This document shows positions 44,655 through 56,782 of a stretch of 64,000 nt of DNA, piece after piece. Within the stretch, counting starts at the first letter, position 1; every line of letters begins with the position of its first letter. Under the pieces are notes generated by a model, which was not told the DNA's origin, did not search any database, and worked only from the letters and a program-made list of their open reading frames with translations. The stretch is from Silene conica. Its lineage: Eukaryota > Streptophyta > Magnoliopsida > Caryophyllales > Caryophyllaceae. Position numbers and translations under genes: made by a program. Where the stretch lies: the NCBI GenBank assembly GCA_029255685.2, contig CM055320.2, positions 45,915,910 to 45,979,909 of the forward strand, read 5' to 3'.

Positions 44655-45060
44655 GCAGGCTCTCTGAGCCGGTCGACCGACCGGCCGCCGGTCGACCGGC
44701 TGGGAGTGTCTTTGGTGGGTTTTGCGAGTTTTTGAGTTTATAGGCTTTGAGCTGCCAGCCGGTAGGCCGGCTGCCTGCCGACCGGCTGGTAGCCTCTTGT
44801 GGGTTTCTTGCGTAGATTGTAAAGCTTAGGATTTGTGGTGCCCAGCCGGTAGACCGGCCGCCTGCCAACCGGCTGGGAGCCTCTTTGGATAGTTTGCGTA
44901 AATTTTGAATAAGGGGGATTTGGCTCCCCAGCCGGTAGGCCGGCTGCCTGCCGACCGGTTGGGAGCCCTTTTTGGGTTTTTGCGTTTTAAAAAGAGGAAG
45001 GCTGAGATGGGTGTCGAGTCGGTGGGCCGGCTGCCTGCCGACCGGCTGGGGACCCCTGTT
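44655..45060 (+). repeat. Five GC-rich hairpins, mostly 12-9-12 (Tekay-2 5' LTR)
   Basis: Units at 44666-44702 (37 bp, with an exact GGTCGACCGACC at 44671-44682), 44756-44788, 44843-44875, 44929-44961 and 45016-45048. The last four are each exactly 33 bp: 12-bp arm, 9-nt middle, 12-bp arm. Flanking bases extend the stem (GGCTCCC with GGGAGCC). Confidence 0.9.
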
Positions 45061-45360
45061 GCTTATTTTTTATTTCGAATTCGTAATTCGTTTGTAACTT
45101 TTAAACGGTTGATCGGTTTTGATTGAAACTCGTTCCTTGTACCTTTCGATACGTGTTTGAGGTCCCCGGTGGATGGGCGACACTATATTGGGTTCGGGAA
45201 TGGAGTGAGGATAGAGACCCCCCGGTCGGGTAACCGAAAGGGAAACCGGCTCTCCCTCGTCTTAGTTCCCGGGATCAATTAAGTGTTGTTTAGTGGTTTA
45301 AGAAGTTAGAGTTATAGGTTAGTTTCTATCTTTGGATGTTAATGGTTGAGTTGTATGTCG

Positions 45361-45862
45361 CGTGATGGGATATAAGTTAAGTTCACCTCTGGACCCATTA
45401 CGTGTTTTGTATGTCGCGTGATGGGATATATGTTAAGTTCACCTCTGGACCCATTACGTGTTTTGCTTGTGGCGTGTCAGGATATGTGTTAAGCTCACCT
45501 CTGGACCTGACACGTGATCGGTTGTCGTACACGGGATATGTGTTAAGTTCACCTCTGGACCCGGTGTGCGATAGCTGTGTATTGGGATATGTGTTAAGTT
45601 CACCTCTGGACCCAATACTTGTTTGTAGCATTGGGATATGTGTTAAGTTCACCTCTGGACCCTTTGCTTATGGCTGATTAGGGATATGTGTTAAGTTCAC
45701 CTCTGGACCCTTTTCTTAAATTGTATGTATAGGGATATGTGTTAAGTTCACCTCTGGAGCCTTTACTTGAATTGTATGTTGGGATATGTGTTAAGTTCAC
45801 CTCTGGACCCGACATTGTTTGGTAGTGGGATATGTGTTAAGTTCACCTCCGGATCCATTGCT
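45361..45862 (+). repeat. Tandem array with constant core and variable complementary arms (5' LTR)
   Basis: About ten units of 45-57 bp. The core ATATGTGTTAAGTTCACC.. is nearly constant, and the bases on either side differ between units but pair with each other: CGTGATGGG/CCCATTACG (45361, 45394), CGTGTCAGG/CCTGACACG (45473, 45506) and GTATTGGG/CCCAATAC (45579, 45611). Later units pair less well. Confidence 0.9.
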
Positions 45863-46599
45863 AGTGTTTATTGATGTTTTATATCTACTTGCCTTGAGAT
45901 TGGTATAGTGTCAGATATGCATGATGAAGTTGATGATTATATTACTTGAGTTATAGTTTGTTCATCCAAGGCATTGGATGACTCTTTGATCGGTTTCACA
46001 AATAGTTTGACTGAAAGACCCCCCGACTGGGTAACCAGTAGGGAAACCGGCTCTCCTTCCAAACGGTTTATGAAGTTGGTTGAGAGCCGTGCATTAGTGA
46101 TTGCATGATAGTTGATGATCAGTTATTGGAATATTGTTATACTTCACATGTTCATATATGTTGGAGTATTCTGTTTGCTTTACTTGTTACGTGTTGTCAC
46201 AAAAGGTGGCTAGGAGAACTCTAGTCACTCCCCACTGATTGTGGCGTACATGTTTTCATGTATGTAGGTACATGCAGGTTGGACGGGGTTCACTTGAGCG
46301 CTAGCGAGTGATGATCCTTTCATCATATGACTTACACTTCATCGATTAGCTAGACTCTTAGTTTTGATACATTTCATGTTTTGGTGCCTGTAGGGATGTT
46401 CCATCCCAGGCTTTGTATATATTTGGTTTTTCGTGCATAGAACTGTTATACTTATCTATTTTGTTTATATCAGTTTCAGTTTCCAGTTTCAGTTTTTAAT
46501 TCACCTCGCATGATGTTTATGTTTAAAAAGTTTAAATTCCGCTGCATTTTTAGTACTTTGTATGTTTTATATTTCCGCTTTCGCGAGGGGTTTTACAGT

Positions 46600-46611
46600 T
46601 GGTATCAGAGC
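46600..46611 (+). other. Primer-binding site of Tekay-2, initiator tRNA-Met
   Basis: TGGTATCAGAGC, two bases after the 5' LTR. Confidence 0.93.
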
Positions 46612-46762
46612 ATTATTGCTCCCGACGCACTCATGTGACCCCAACCTTAACTTGACCAAGTAAACAAATAATGAATGAGAGATGGGTAGATCTAAGGATT
46701 TATATTGTGGTCTATTTGTGAATGCTAATTGCTAAGTTAACACTTGTTTTCTCTTTTGAAGG

Positions 46763-49700
46763 ATGGTGAGAACCACGGCTGCTGAGAACACTATAATGCA
46801 AGCACTTTATCAGTTGCTTGAGAACCAGAGACAGCAAGCAGAGACTGTTCCACCTCCTCCGCCGCCAGGCAATGAGGCTAACCGTCCTGGTAGCTTTTCT
46901 TGGATAGCATCCCAGATGTCCAGGAGCCACGTGAAGACTTATGGAGGCGAGGTTGATCCGGTAGCTCTCACTGAGTGGTTCCGTGAGATGGAAAAGAGCT
47001 TTACCATGTACTCGGTGGTCAGAGAGGATAGAGTGCGGCTAGCCACTCACTTTTTGACCCTAGAGGCCGATAGATGGTGGGCATTGACCGGACCGACTTT
47101 CATTCTTGATCCTTTGTTCGATTGGGAGGCTTTTAAGGATAAGCTCGAGACGAGGTTTTATCCTAAGGAGCTTAGATCACAGAGACTTAAGGAGTTCATG
47201 GACTTGAAGCAGGGTAATATGTCCGTTCAGGAGTACACCGACAAATTTAACCAGCTTGCACATTTCGCTTCGAAGTTTGTCAGAGATGAGGCTGAGAGAG
47301 TTTACTTCTACCGTGGGAAGTTAGGACCGCGCATCGAGAGTATAGTTCGTCGTGACTCGACTTCTTTTGTGGAGGTATATGATGATGCTATTTGGGCCGA
47401 GAGTTCCATTCGTGCCATAGATGCTGAGACCCGAGCTGCTACTTCCAGTGTGACTTCTCACCAGAGATCAGTTTACCAGGGGAAGAGACCGTTTGTTCCA
47501 TCTACTTCTTCGTCTTCTTCTCAGAAGAAGCGGTTTAAGAGGTTCTCTGCTCCGGTTGCTAAGACCATTGTTCACACCGACACATCTTCTAGTGTTTGCC
47601 ACCGTTGTGGTAAACCGTCTCATCCGGGTTTTGACTGTTTCAAGAATTCCTATAAGTGTTTCACCTGTAATAGATTTGGGCATCGATCTTATGAGTGTCC
47701 TGAGAGGAACACCGCACTTGGCAAGGCTGCCACAGCTGCTGCCGTGACCAGAGGAGGAAAGCCGAAGGGGAAGATCTTCGTGATGACTAGGGCTGAGGCT
47801 GAGGCTCATCCAGATATTGTGGCTGGTATCTTTTTTGGACTTGGTGCCGAGTGTCTTATTTTGTTTGACACTGGAGCTTCTTTATCATTTATATCGACTC
47901 AGTTCGCAGACCGTTTAGCTCTTGAGTCTTCATTGGTTGAGGAGACTTCCATTTCCTTACCTTCTGGAGACGTGTTTTCCTGCTCTTCGTCCCATAGGGA
48001 TGTTCCGATTATTATTGGTCAAGCCACATTTCCAGCGGACTTACTGAGATTTCCTCTCGAGGAATTTGACATTATCCTCGGTATGGATTGGTTATCGCGA
48101 TACCATGCTCGCTTCGAGTGTCGCGACCAGAAAATCTGCTTGAGGAGTTCTTCAGGAGTTCGTGTTTCCTATAGGGGAAATCGCCCTAAAAAGGGTGTTC
48201 GTGTTATTTCTTCGATGAAAGCATCTCATTTTCTTAGGAAGGGTTGCCAAGCCTTCCTGTGTGTTGTTTCAGCTGCAAAGCCATCGCTACCGAAGCTTGA
48301 GGATTTAGCCATTGTTCGTGAGTTTCCAGATGTTTTCCCAGATGACTTGCCAGGGATACCGCCAGAGAGAGATGTGGAGTTTACCATTGAGCTTGTTCCA
48401 GGTACCGGACCGATATCCAAAGCTCCTTACCGTATGGCTCCACCAGAGTTGAAAGAATTGAAGCAACAGTTAGAAGAGATGATCGAGAAAGGATTCATTA
48501 GACCGAGTGCCTCTCCGTGGGGTGCTCCAGTTTTATTTGTTAAGAAGAAAGATGGTTCCCTGAGACTTTGCATTGATTATAGAGAGTTGAACAGAGTGAC
48601 TGTGAAGAACAGATATCCTTTGCCTAGGATAGATGATTTGCTTGATCAGTTGAGAGGTGCTTCCAGGTTTTCTAAGATTGATCTTCGATCGGGTTATCAT
48701 CAGATTCCAGTGAGAGAGGCTGATATTGCGAAGACTGCTTTTCGTACCAGATATGGGCATTTTGAGTTCGTGGTTATGCCTTTTGGATTGACTAATGCAC
48801 TCGCTATCTTCATGGATCAGATGAACCGCACCTTTAGTGAGTATCTTGACACTTGTGTTGTGGTGTTTATTGATGACATTCTCATTTACTCGAAGACCGA
48901 TGAGGAGCATGCCGAGCATCTCCGATTGACTCTTGGGATTTTACGTCGACAGAAGTGGTTCGCGAAGTTCTCTAAGTGTGAGTTTTGGCTTTCTAAGGTT
49001 ACATTTCTTGGACATGTGATATCTAGTGAGGGAGTTATGGTTGATCCCGCGAAGATTGAGGCCGTTGTTGATTGGGAGAGTCCCAAAGATGTGGGAGAGA
49101 TCCGTAGTTTCCTTGGTTTAGCGGGTTACTACCGTCGATTTGTTGACGATTTCTCTAGATTAGCTCGTCCGATGACTCAGTTACTGAAGAAGGAAGCTAA
49201 GTTTGTTTGGACCGACAAGTGTGAGAGCTCTTTCCAGGATTTGAAGACTAGGTTGACTTCCGCTCCCGTACTTGCTTTGCCAGAGATTGGAGTTGACTTC
49301 GATGTTTATTGCAATGCTTCGATGTTAGGGCTTGGATGTGTGTTGATGCAGAGTGGTAAGGTGATAGCTTACTCATCTAGACAGTTGCGAGTTCACGAGG
49401 TGAACTATCCGACACATGACCTTGAGTTAGCTGCAGTTGTTCATGCCTTGAAGATGTGGCGTCATTACTTGATCAGATCTCATTGTCGCATTTTCACAGA
49501 TCACAAGAGTCTAAAGTACATTTTCACACAGAAAGACCTCAATATGTGACAGCGTCGTTGGCTAGATTTGGTTAAGGATTACGACATTGAGTTATTGTAT
49601 CATGAGGGAAAGGACAATATAGTTGCTGATGCTCTTAGTCGCAAGACTTCTCATTCGATGAGTGCTATGCGTGTGTTGCCCGATGAGTTGTGTTCCGAGT

Positions 49701-51199
49701 TCCGGAAGTTGAGAATAGAGATGGTTCGTAGTGGTTTTGATTGGTTATCTGCTATGACTGCCGAGCCGTCCTTATATTGGGAGATTCGCCAGAGTTTACC
49801 TACAGATGCTGCTTTCAGGAGGTTCGAGGCTAAGATTTCGAGTGGTGTTGCACCAGATTTAGTGATTGATGCTGATGGTTTCCTTAGGTTCTGAGGTAGG
49901 ATGTATGTCCCAGATGTGCCAGATTTGAGGAAGTGGGTTGATGATGAGGCTCACTTGACACCGTATTCAGTTCATCCGGGCGGAGAGAAGATGCACAAGG
50001 ACTTAAGACTTATATTTTGGTGGCCCGGGATGAAGAAAGACATTTTGGATTACGTGAGTAGGTGCTTGACTTGTCAACAAGTCAAGATAGAGCATAGGAG
50101 GCCAGGTGGTTTGTTACAGCCGCTCCACGTTCCTCAGTGGAAGTGGGAGTGCATATCGATGGACTTCGTGATAGCATTGCCTAAGACTGTGGGAGGCAAG
50201 GATGCGATTTGGGTTGTGGTTGATAGGCTAACTAAGTGTGCCAAATTTGTGCCTATCAGAGAGACATGGGATATGGACCGTTTAGCCAGGGCTTATATTG
50301 CAGAGATAGTCCGTTACCATGGTATCCCGAGAGAGATCGTTTCTGATCGTGATCCTCGTTTCTGTTCCATATTTTGGAAGGCTTTACAGGAGGCTATGGG
50401 TAGCCGTTTGCTGATGAGTACCGCATTTCATGCCGCGACCGATGGTCAGTCCGAGAGGACTATTCAGACATTAGAGGACTTACTCCGTGCTTGTGCACTT
50501 GATTTCCAGGGTTCTTGGGAGCAGTGTCTACCGTAAGTTGAGTTTTCCTACAACAACAGTTACCATTCATCTATTGGTATGGCTCCGTATGAGGCGCTCT
50601 ATGGTAGGAAGTGTCGTAGTCCGATTTGTTGGGATTAGGCGAGTGACGTGCACGACCTAGGACCGGACCAGTTAGCTGTTACGATTGATCAGGTTCAGCT
50701 TATCAGAGGTAGGATGAAGGCCGCACAGGATCGGCAGAAATCCTATGCTGATGTTCGCCGTAGACCCCTCGAGTTTGAGGTGGGTGACAGAGTCTTCTTG
50801 AGAGTTTCACCGATGAAGGGCGTTAAGAGGTTTGGAGTTAAGGGCAAGTTGAGTCCTAAGTATATTGGGCCATTTGAGATCGTGAAGAGGATTGGTGCTG
50901 CTGCTTACCGTTTGGACTTGCCTCCTAGTTTGGGCAAGGTTCATAGTGTCTTTCATGTTTCTCAGCTCCGTAAGTATGTTAGTGATCCGAGTCATGTTCT
51001 TCCTAGAGAGATCGAGAACTTAGAGCCGAGTCTTGCTTTCGAGGAGCGTCCCGTGAAGATTCTTGACCGACAGGATATGAAGCTTAGGAGCAAGGTGGTG
51101 CCTTTAGTGAAGATTCTTTGGCGTTGCGGTGATGTTGAGGAGCAGACGTAGGAGACCGAGGCGTCGATGCATGCTGCGCATCCTTCTCTTTTCGATTGA
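46763..51199 (+). pseudogene. Tekay-2 gag-pol polyprotein, five in-frame stops
   Basis: One frame from ATG 46763. Gag occupies residues 1-330, with Cys-rich motifs at 279-292 and [14 protein letters not shown] just after; the aspartic protease is near 369 ([10 protein letters not shown]); RT is at about 560-740 ([14 protein letters not shown], catalytic FIDD at 703-705). RNase H follows ([21 protein letters not shown]). Integrase has HPGGEKMHKDLR..CLTCQQVK, MDFVIALP, SDRDPRF and SERTIQTLED, then the GPY/F region (KYIGPFEIVKRIG) and a chromodomain-like end. Stops lie at 49547 (TGA), 49892 (TGA), 50534 (TAA), 50636 (TAG) and 51149 (TAG), mostly where relatives have Arg or Trp. The first ORF block, 46763-49549, spans 928 codons. 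Confidence 0.95.
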
Positions 51200-51266
51200 G
51201 GTATAGTTAGTTAGAATTTATCTTCGTTCGAGTTTCGAGGACGAAACTTTTTGAAGTTGGGGTGAT
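51200..51266 (+). other. Tekay-2 3' tail and polypurine tract
   Basis: TTTCGAGGACGAAAC followed by TTTTTGAAGTTGGGGTGAT, directly before the 3' LTR. The same block precedes the LTRs at 16309 and 35233, so it is a conserved element for plus-strand priming. Confidence 0.85.
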
Positions 51267-52199
51267 TGTAACATCCCGTATTTTTATAAAATATATTTTT
51301 AAGGTTTTCAATTATTTTAAGTAATAAAATAATATTTTAATAATTTATCGGAAAGTATTTTTATAAATAGTAAGATCCGTCTTAAGAACCTTAAGTCCTT
51401 AAGACGAATACAAAATTGGCAACTTAGACTCATATTCCAAAACCCGTTTGTGTTATCCAAGTCCGTTTTCTTTTAAACGGAAAGGACAACTCATAAGCCC
51501 CTAAAACCTTATTGTGTCGACATTTTAGTGTTCTTCAAATCAATAACACTGTAAACTCTTCCTTCACTAAACCTCCATATTTATTCATCTTCTTTTCCAT
51601 TTTTCTTCATCATCCGTTCACCGAATCAAGGTAATAATCACATTTTCGGAATCCTCATCGAATTTGCAAGCCATCTATCACTTCCGTTTTTCATTTCCTT
51701 TCACTCGAAAATTGGGCTGTTTTCTTAAGATCCGTATTTCAGTCCTTAAACTCGTTTTTCGTGATGTAGGTGAAGGCTTAGAGGACCCGGACGTGGATAG
51801 CTTCATCATAGAGGAGGAGCTTTGAGCGGGATTGCATTTAAGGTGACGATAATGAGAAACTCGGCCTTATTGTGAATATTAGCAATTTACATGTTTAAGT
51901 TTCTGATTTTCTTATGGTTTATGTTCATTGAGTTAGAAATCATGCTAGGAATACATGTGTATGTTGTTTATGTGCTTAGATGATGTCTCACATGCCTAGT
52001 ATTGCATTTTCAGAATTTTATGTTTTGCGACGGATACAAATTATGATCAAAATATGATGTATTGGTTAAGTTTAAGACTTGCTTCCACTTTCTATATGTT
52101 GTATGAATGCTGGGTAGAAGTTTGTTGTTCCAAATTTTGAGGTTTAGTATAGTTTTGGTGTTGATTCGAAAATTACTGGGAAATGCGTTTTTGCGAGCA

Positions 52200-52600
52200 G
52201 GCTCTCTGAGCCGGTCGACCGACCAGCCGCCGGTCGACCGGCAGGGAGTGTCTTTGGTGGGTTTTGCGAGTTTTTGATTATATAGGCTTTGAGCTGCCAG
52301 CCGGTAGGCCAGCTGCCTGCCGACCGGCTGGTAGCCTCTTGTGGGTTTCTTGCGTAGATTGTAAAGCGTAGGATTTGTGGTGCCCAACCGCTAGACCGGC
52401 CGCCTGCCAACCGGATGGGAGCCTCTTTGGATAGTTTGCGTAAATTTTGAATAAGGGGGATTTGGCTCCCCAGCCGGTAGGCCGGCTGCCTGCCGACCGG
52501 CTGGGAGCCCTTTTTGGGTTTTTGCGTTTTAAAAAGAGGAAGGCTGAGATGGGTGTCCAGCCGGTGGGCCGGCTGCCTGCCGACCGGCTAGGGACCCCTG
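52200..52600 (+). repeat. GC-rich hairpin array (Tekay-2 3' LTR)
   Basis: The five hairpins of the 5' LTR in the same order. Some arms have lost pairing by single changes here (for example CCGGCAGGGAG near 52238 and CCCAACCGCTAG near 52385), so this copy has decayed more. Confidence 0.88.
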
Positions 52601-52903
52601 TTGCTTATTTTTTTTATTTCGAATCCGTAATTCGTTTGTAACGTTTAAACGGTTGATCGGTTTTGATTGAAACTCGTTCCTTGTACCTTTGATACGTGTT
52701 TGAGGTCCCCGGTGGATGGGCGACACTATATTGGGTTCGGGAATGGAGTGAGGATAGAGACCCCTCGGTCGGGTAACCGAAAGGGAAACCGACTCTCCCT
52801 CGTCTTAGTTCCAGGGATCAATTAAGTGCTGTTTAGTGGTTTAAGAAGTTAGAGCTATAGGTTAGTTTCTATCTTTGGATGTTAATGGTTGAGTTGTATG
52901 TCG

Positions 52904-53407
52904 CGTGATGGGATATGTGTTAAGTTCACCTCTGGACCCATTACGTGTTTTGTATGTCGCGTGATGGGATATGTGTTAAGTTCACCTCTGGACCCATTAC
53001 GTGTTTTGCTTGTGGCGTGTCATGATATGTGTTAAGCTCACCTCTGGACCTGACACGTGATCGGTTGTCGTAAACGGGATATGTGTTAAGTTCACCTCTG
53101 GACCCGGTGTGTGATAGCTGTGTATTGGGATATGTGTTAAGTTCACCTCTGGACCCAATACTTGTTTGTAGCATTGGGATATGTGTTAAGTTCACCTCTG
53201 GACCCTTTGCTTATGGATGATTATGGATATGTGTTAAGCTCACCTCTGGACCCTTTTCTTGAATTGTATGTATAGGGATATGTGTTAAGTTCACCTCTGG
53301 AACCTTTACTTGAATTGTATGTTGGGATATGTGTTAAGTTCACCTCTGGACCCGACATTGTTTGGTAGTGGGATATGTGTTAAGTTCACCTCTGGACCCA
53401 TTGCTAG
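52904..53407 (+). repeat. Tandem array with constant core and variable arms (3' LTR)
   Basis: Same units in the same order as 45361-45862, with a few substitutions. The final unit reads CCCATTGCT in place of TCCATTGCT in the 5' LTR. Confidence 0.88.
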
Positions 53408-54149
53408 TGTTTATTAATGTTTTATATCTGCTTGCCTTGAGATTGGTACAGTGTCAGATATGCATGATGAAGTTGATGATTATATTACTTGAGTTATATA
53501 TAGTTTGTTCATCCAAGGCATTGGATGACTCTTTGATCGGTTTCATAAATAGTTGGACTGAAAGACCCCCCGACTGGGTAACCAGTAGGGAAACCGGCTC
53601 TCCTTCCAAACGGTTTATGAAGTTGGTTAAGAGCCGTGCATTAGTGATTGCATGATAGTTGATGATCAGTTATTGGAATATTGTTATACTTCACATGTTC
53701 ATATATGTTGGAGTATTCTGTTTGCTTTACTTGTTACGTGTTGTCACAAAAGGTGGCTAGGAGAACTCTAGTCACTCCCCACTGATTGTGTCGTACATGT
53801 TTTCATGTATGTAGGTACATGCAGGTTGGACGGGGTTCACTTGAGAGCTAGCGAGTGATGATCCTTTCATCATATGACTTACATTTCATCGATTAGCTAG
53901 ACTCTTAGTTTTGATACATTTCATGTTTTGGTGCCAGTAGGGATGTTCCATCCCAGGCTTTGTATATATTTGGTTTTTCGTACTTAGAACTGTTATACTT
54001 ATCTATTTTGTTTATATCAGTTTCAGTTTCCAGTTTCAGTTTTTAATTCACCTCGCATGATGTTTATGTTTAAAAAGTTTAAATTCCGCTGCATTTTTAG
54101 TACTTTGTATGTTTTATATTTCCGCTTTCGCGAGGGGTTTTACAGGTGG

Positions 54150-54942
54150 GGATTGGCACCGTGTTGGTACAAGAAAAGAAGACGATTTCTAATTTCAGTG
54201 AGAAGTTGAGCGGTGCTAGGTTAAACTACTCGACCTATGATAAGGAGTTCTATGCTACCGTAAGAGCTCTAGATCATTGGACACACTAGCTACTTAGGTC
54301 CAAGACCATTCATACTACATTCTATATGCGTTTTTTAACCGTGGCCATATGTCATTTCTGTACTAGTGAATGAGGCTTTGAAACATATTCATGGACAACA
54401 AAAGCTAAATCCAAAACATGCTAAGTGGGTCGAATTTCTTTAATCATTTACCTTTTCATCGAAGTACAAAACGGGGAGTTCGAATGTGGTAGTAGATGCT
54501 TTGTCTAGGAGGTATTCATTGTTCGTAGAATTAGATGCAAGGATACTTGGTTTTGAACACATCAAAGGGTAGTATAAGGAAGATCCAGAATTTTCCAAAG
54601 AATTCCTAAAGCCAGAAGGAGTCTATTGTATTCAAGATGGGTATTTATTGAAAGGGAGCCGTTTGTGTATTCCGCAAGGGTCGGTGAGGGAGTTGTTGGT
54701 GCGTGAAGCCCATTGAGGGGCTATAGTCGGACACTTCGGGATTCAAAAGACCATTGAGATGTTGAGTGAACACTTCTATTGGCCAAGGATGACCAAAGAT
54801 GTACAAGATATTATTGGGAAGTGTGTGGTTTGTCAAAGATCAAAAAGTACATTCACTAAAGGGTTATACACGCCTCTTCCAGTACCAGTACAACCATGCA
54901 ACGAGGTAAGCATGGATTTCATTCTAGGGTTACCACGAACAC
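54150..54942 (+). pseudogene. Gypsy-R RNase H and integrase N-terminus
   Basis: Resumes the Gypsy-R frame after Tekay-2: [19 protein letters not shown], then [19 protein letters not shown] of RNase H. After several stops and a diverged stretch comes the integrase HHCC zinc domain (VGHFGIQKTIEMLSEHFYWPRM..CVVCQRSKS) and the start of the catalytic core (VSMDFILGLPRT). It is cut at 54943 by Athila-T. Confidence 0.88.
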
Positions 54943-56605
54943 TGATGCGTGCCTATTTTATGATGTTTTACATCTATTTTTACACGCATTTTGTCGCTCA
55001 TTTACTATGTTTTAGCCTTTATTTCCCAACAATTGTCTACTTTCGTATTTTTATGCTCTTTTGCAGATTTATGCGGAAAAGGGACGATTTTATACCAAAT
55101 TTATGCCCTCGGGACTTTTTATGACTAAGGACAAGAAGGAACGAAGCCTAGCGCACATTTCAAGGCCTAAAGATAACTTTTACAAGCAAAGAATCGATCT
55201 TCGATGTTGCAGCCTGTCTCAAATGGCTATATCTCGAGTTCTAGAGATGATAATGGAGTGATTCCAGTTGGAGGTGAAAGCTTATCCTCTTAGCTTTCCA
55301 ACGCCGCGAGAATCGCTTGATTACGATAAGTAACGAAGAAATGGCAGCTGTTTTAAGAACGATGCGCGCTGCAGTCCCGACAGTTGGTCGACCGACCAAC
55401 AAAGTAGGTCGATCGACCAGGTGCCTATTGGAAAAGCCCAGAATTTGCCTGAAGCCCAGAAATTGCATAAAATCCGTAAAGCGGTCGACCGACCCAAAAT
55501 ATTGGTCGACCGACCACAACACCGACCCAGAAGTTTCCGCGAAGCCCATTAAAGTATTTAGGTCATTGGGAAACTCTTTATTTCCGCCTATTTAAGCCAA
55601 ATTTCGTAATTAGGGTTATTAATTCAGATTTCCATCAAGTTCTTAATCTAGTTATCTATCATAGAATTATAATCAAGTCCTAATAGAGAGAAGCATCCTA
55701 GTTTAGAGAAAAACTCCATAGCTTTAGAGAATACTTTCCAAGTTTCAATATTTGTTCTTGAATTCCAATTAAGCTTGTAAGTTTGCTACAATTAATCTTT
55801 CTTGTTGCAATTAATCTTTAATCATGTTATCTCCTTTAATGTTCTTGATTCTTGTTATTGTTAGTTTTACAATTGAGATTATGCATAGCTAATTCTTGTG
55901 ATTAGGAATTAGGGGAACCATGGTAAAGACTTGATTTTGATAGTTTTATGATTAAATCACCAATCCCCCATTGTTGTTGGTAAACTAATTCTTTTAGATT
56001 GAAAGATTGTTAGGATTAGTTTAACAACAACTTTGGGATTGCCCTTGAACGAAAGTTTAGTGCTTTTCTAGGAACCCTAAGACCGTAAGGATTGGGTAGA
56101 ATATTGACCTAAAGGTTTATTCTTTGTTCATTGGGATTGTTTTATTTGATTATTTTACCTTTCATTAACTTGTTTTAACCATGGGGAACCGAAGTTCCTA
56201 ATCTCCTTTTTCCCTTATTTTAATTTCCTTTATTATTATTGCGTGTTTAGATTAATGTTCTTTATAACTTTCATGTTTATTCCTATTTTTATTATTGTTC
56301 CAGTAACTATGAGTAGGTAAATTTCATATGTTAGGATTTATATTATCTTAGCTGTTTATTACCCAAACATCCTAGCATCTCTTTTATTATATTTTTATTT
56401 TCCTCTTTATTTACTTGTTTTATGTTATTCTTGTTTTAGACCTAGCAATAATCAATCAAACCCTCTTTTTATTATTATTTTATAGATTAAAAATTAGCAA
56501 ACAGAATTAACCTTGTCTCTCTGTGGTTCGACCCTTACTATCACTATCTATAGTTTTAGTTTGGTTTATAAATTTTATCTTTGACACCCACAACGACGGG
56601 TATCA
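54943..56605 (+). repeat. Athila-T LTR copy a, 1663 bp
   Basis: TGATGCGTGCC...GACGGGTATCA. It contains 12-9-12 units at 55386-55418 (spacer AACAAAGTA) and 55483-55515 (spacer CAAAATATT). A TTATTTCCGCCTATTTAAGCC stretch near 55579 could hold the TATA box (TATTTAAG). Confidence 0.95.
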
Positions 56606-56610
56606 AATTT

Positions 56611-56628
56611 TGGCGCCGTTGCCGGGGA
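56611..56628 (+). other. Primer-binding site, tRNA-Asp (first copy)
   Basis: TGGCGCCGTTGCCGGGGA lies five bases after the LTR. Confidence 0.93.
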
Positions 56629-56782
56629 GACGGTATAATTTTGTTTGTTAATTTTTAGTTTATTTTTCTTGTCTTAAGGAACTTAGGTTCCTTAAGACCG
56701 TTTCTTACCTTTTCTTCTAGTTTTGTTTTAGAAGACAGGTTTTTGAGAGGAAGACTTGAGTACTCTCAGTGCTATTGCGATC

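Larger units (their letters stand above)
43854..46597 (+). repeat. 5' LTR of Tekay-2, 2744 bp
   Basis: TGTAACATCCCG...GGGGTTTTACA. It is shorter than the 3' LTR by about 134 bp because of a deletion near 44080-44090 (the 3' LTR has extra DNA at about 51495-51625). It carries five GC hairpins (44655-45060), the conserved module at about 45215-45255 and 46015-46060, and a tandem array (45361-45862). Confidence 0.95.
43854..54144 (+). mobile_element. Tekay-2: complete Tekay-like Ty3/gypsy element, TSD GGTGG
   Basis: 10.3 kb with LTRs 43854-46597 and 51267-54144, an initiator-Met primer-binding site at 46600-46611, one long gag-pol frame (46763-51199) and the 3' tail TTTCGAGGACGAAAC plus purine tract. 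GGTGG is present at 43849-43853 and 54145-54149. The ORF keeps full length and order (gag, PR, RT, RNase H, IN, chromodomain-like end) but has five in-frame stops, so it is recent yet inactive. Confidence 0.96.
51267..54144 (+). repeat. 3' LTR of Tekay-2, 2878 bp
   Basis: Full-length partner of 43854-46597. Hairpins lie at about 52200-52600 and the tandem array at 52904-53407. It differs from the 5' LTR by scattered substitutions, many C/T or G/A, and by the ~134-bp segment missing in the 5' LTR. Confidence 0.95.
40651..54942 (+). mobile_element. Gypsy-R: decayed Ty3/gypsy element split by TRIM, Tekay-2 and Athila-T
   Basis: LTR (40651-41594), primer-binding site (41598), protease (41663-42187), [TRIM], RT (42760-43853), [Tekay-2], RNase H and integrase start (54150-54942), [Athila-T]. 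Gag is missing: only about 50 bp lie between the primer site and the pol-type ORF. The protease with LLGRPWQFDR and the [18 protein letters not shown]ase H fit a chromovirus-type gypsy group, but I cannot name the clade safely. Confidence 0.85.

Noticed and set aside
45398..45677. ORFs with GELNTYP or GYVLSSPLD repeats
   Set aside because: Both strands of the tandem LTR array stay open by chance because the unit lacks stops; no start context or conservation beyond the array.
55317..55595. ORFs of 92 and 102 codons across the Athila-T LTR
   Set aside because: They overlap on opposite strands inside LTR DNA and include the 12-9-12 units; no domain.
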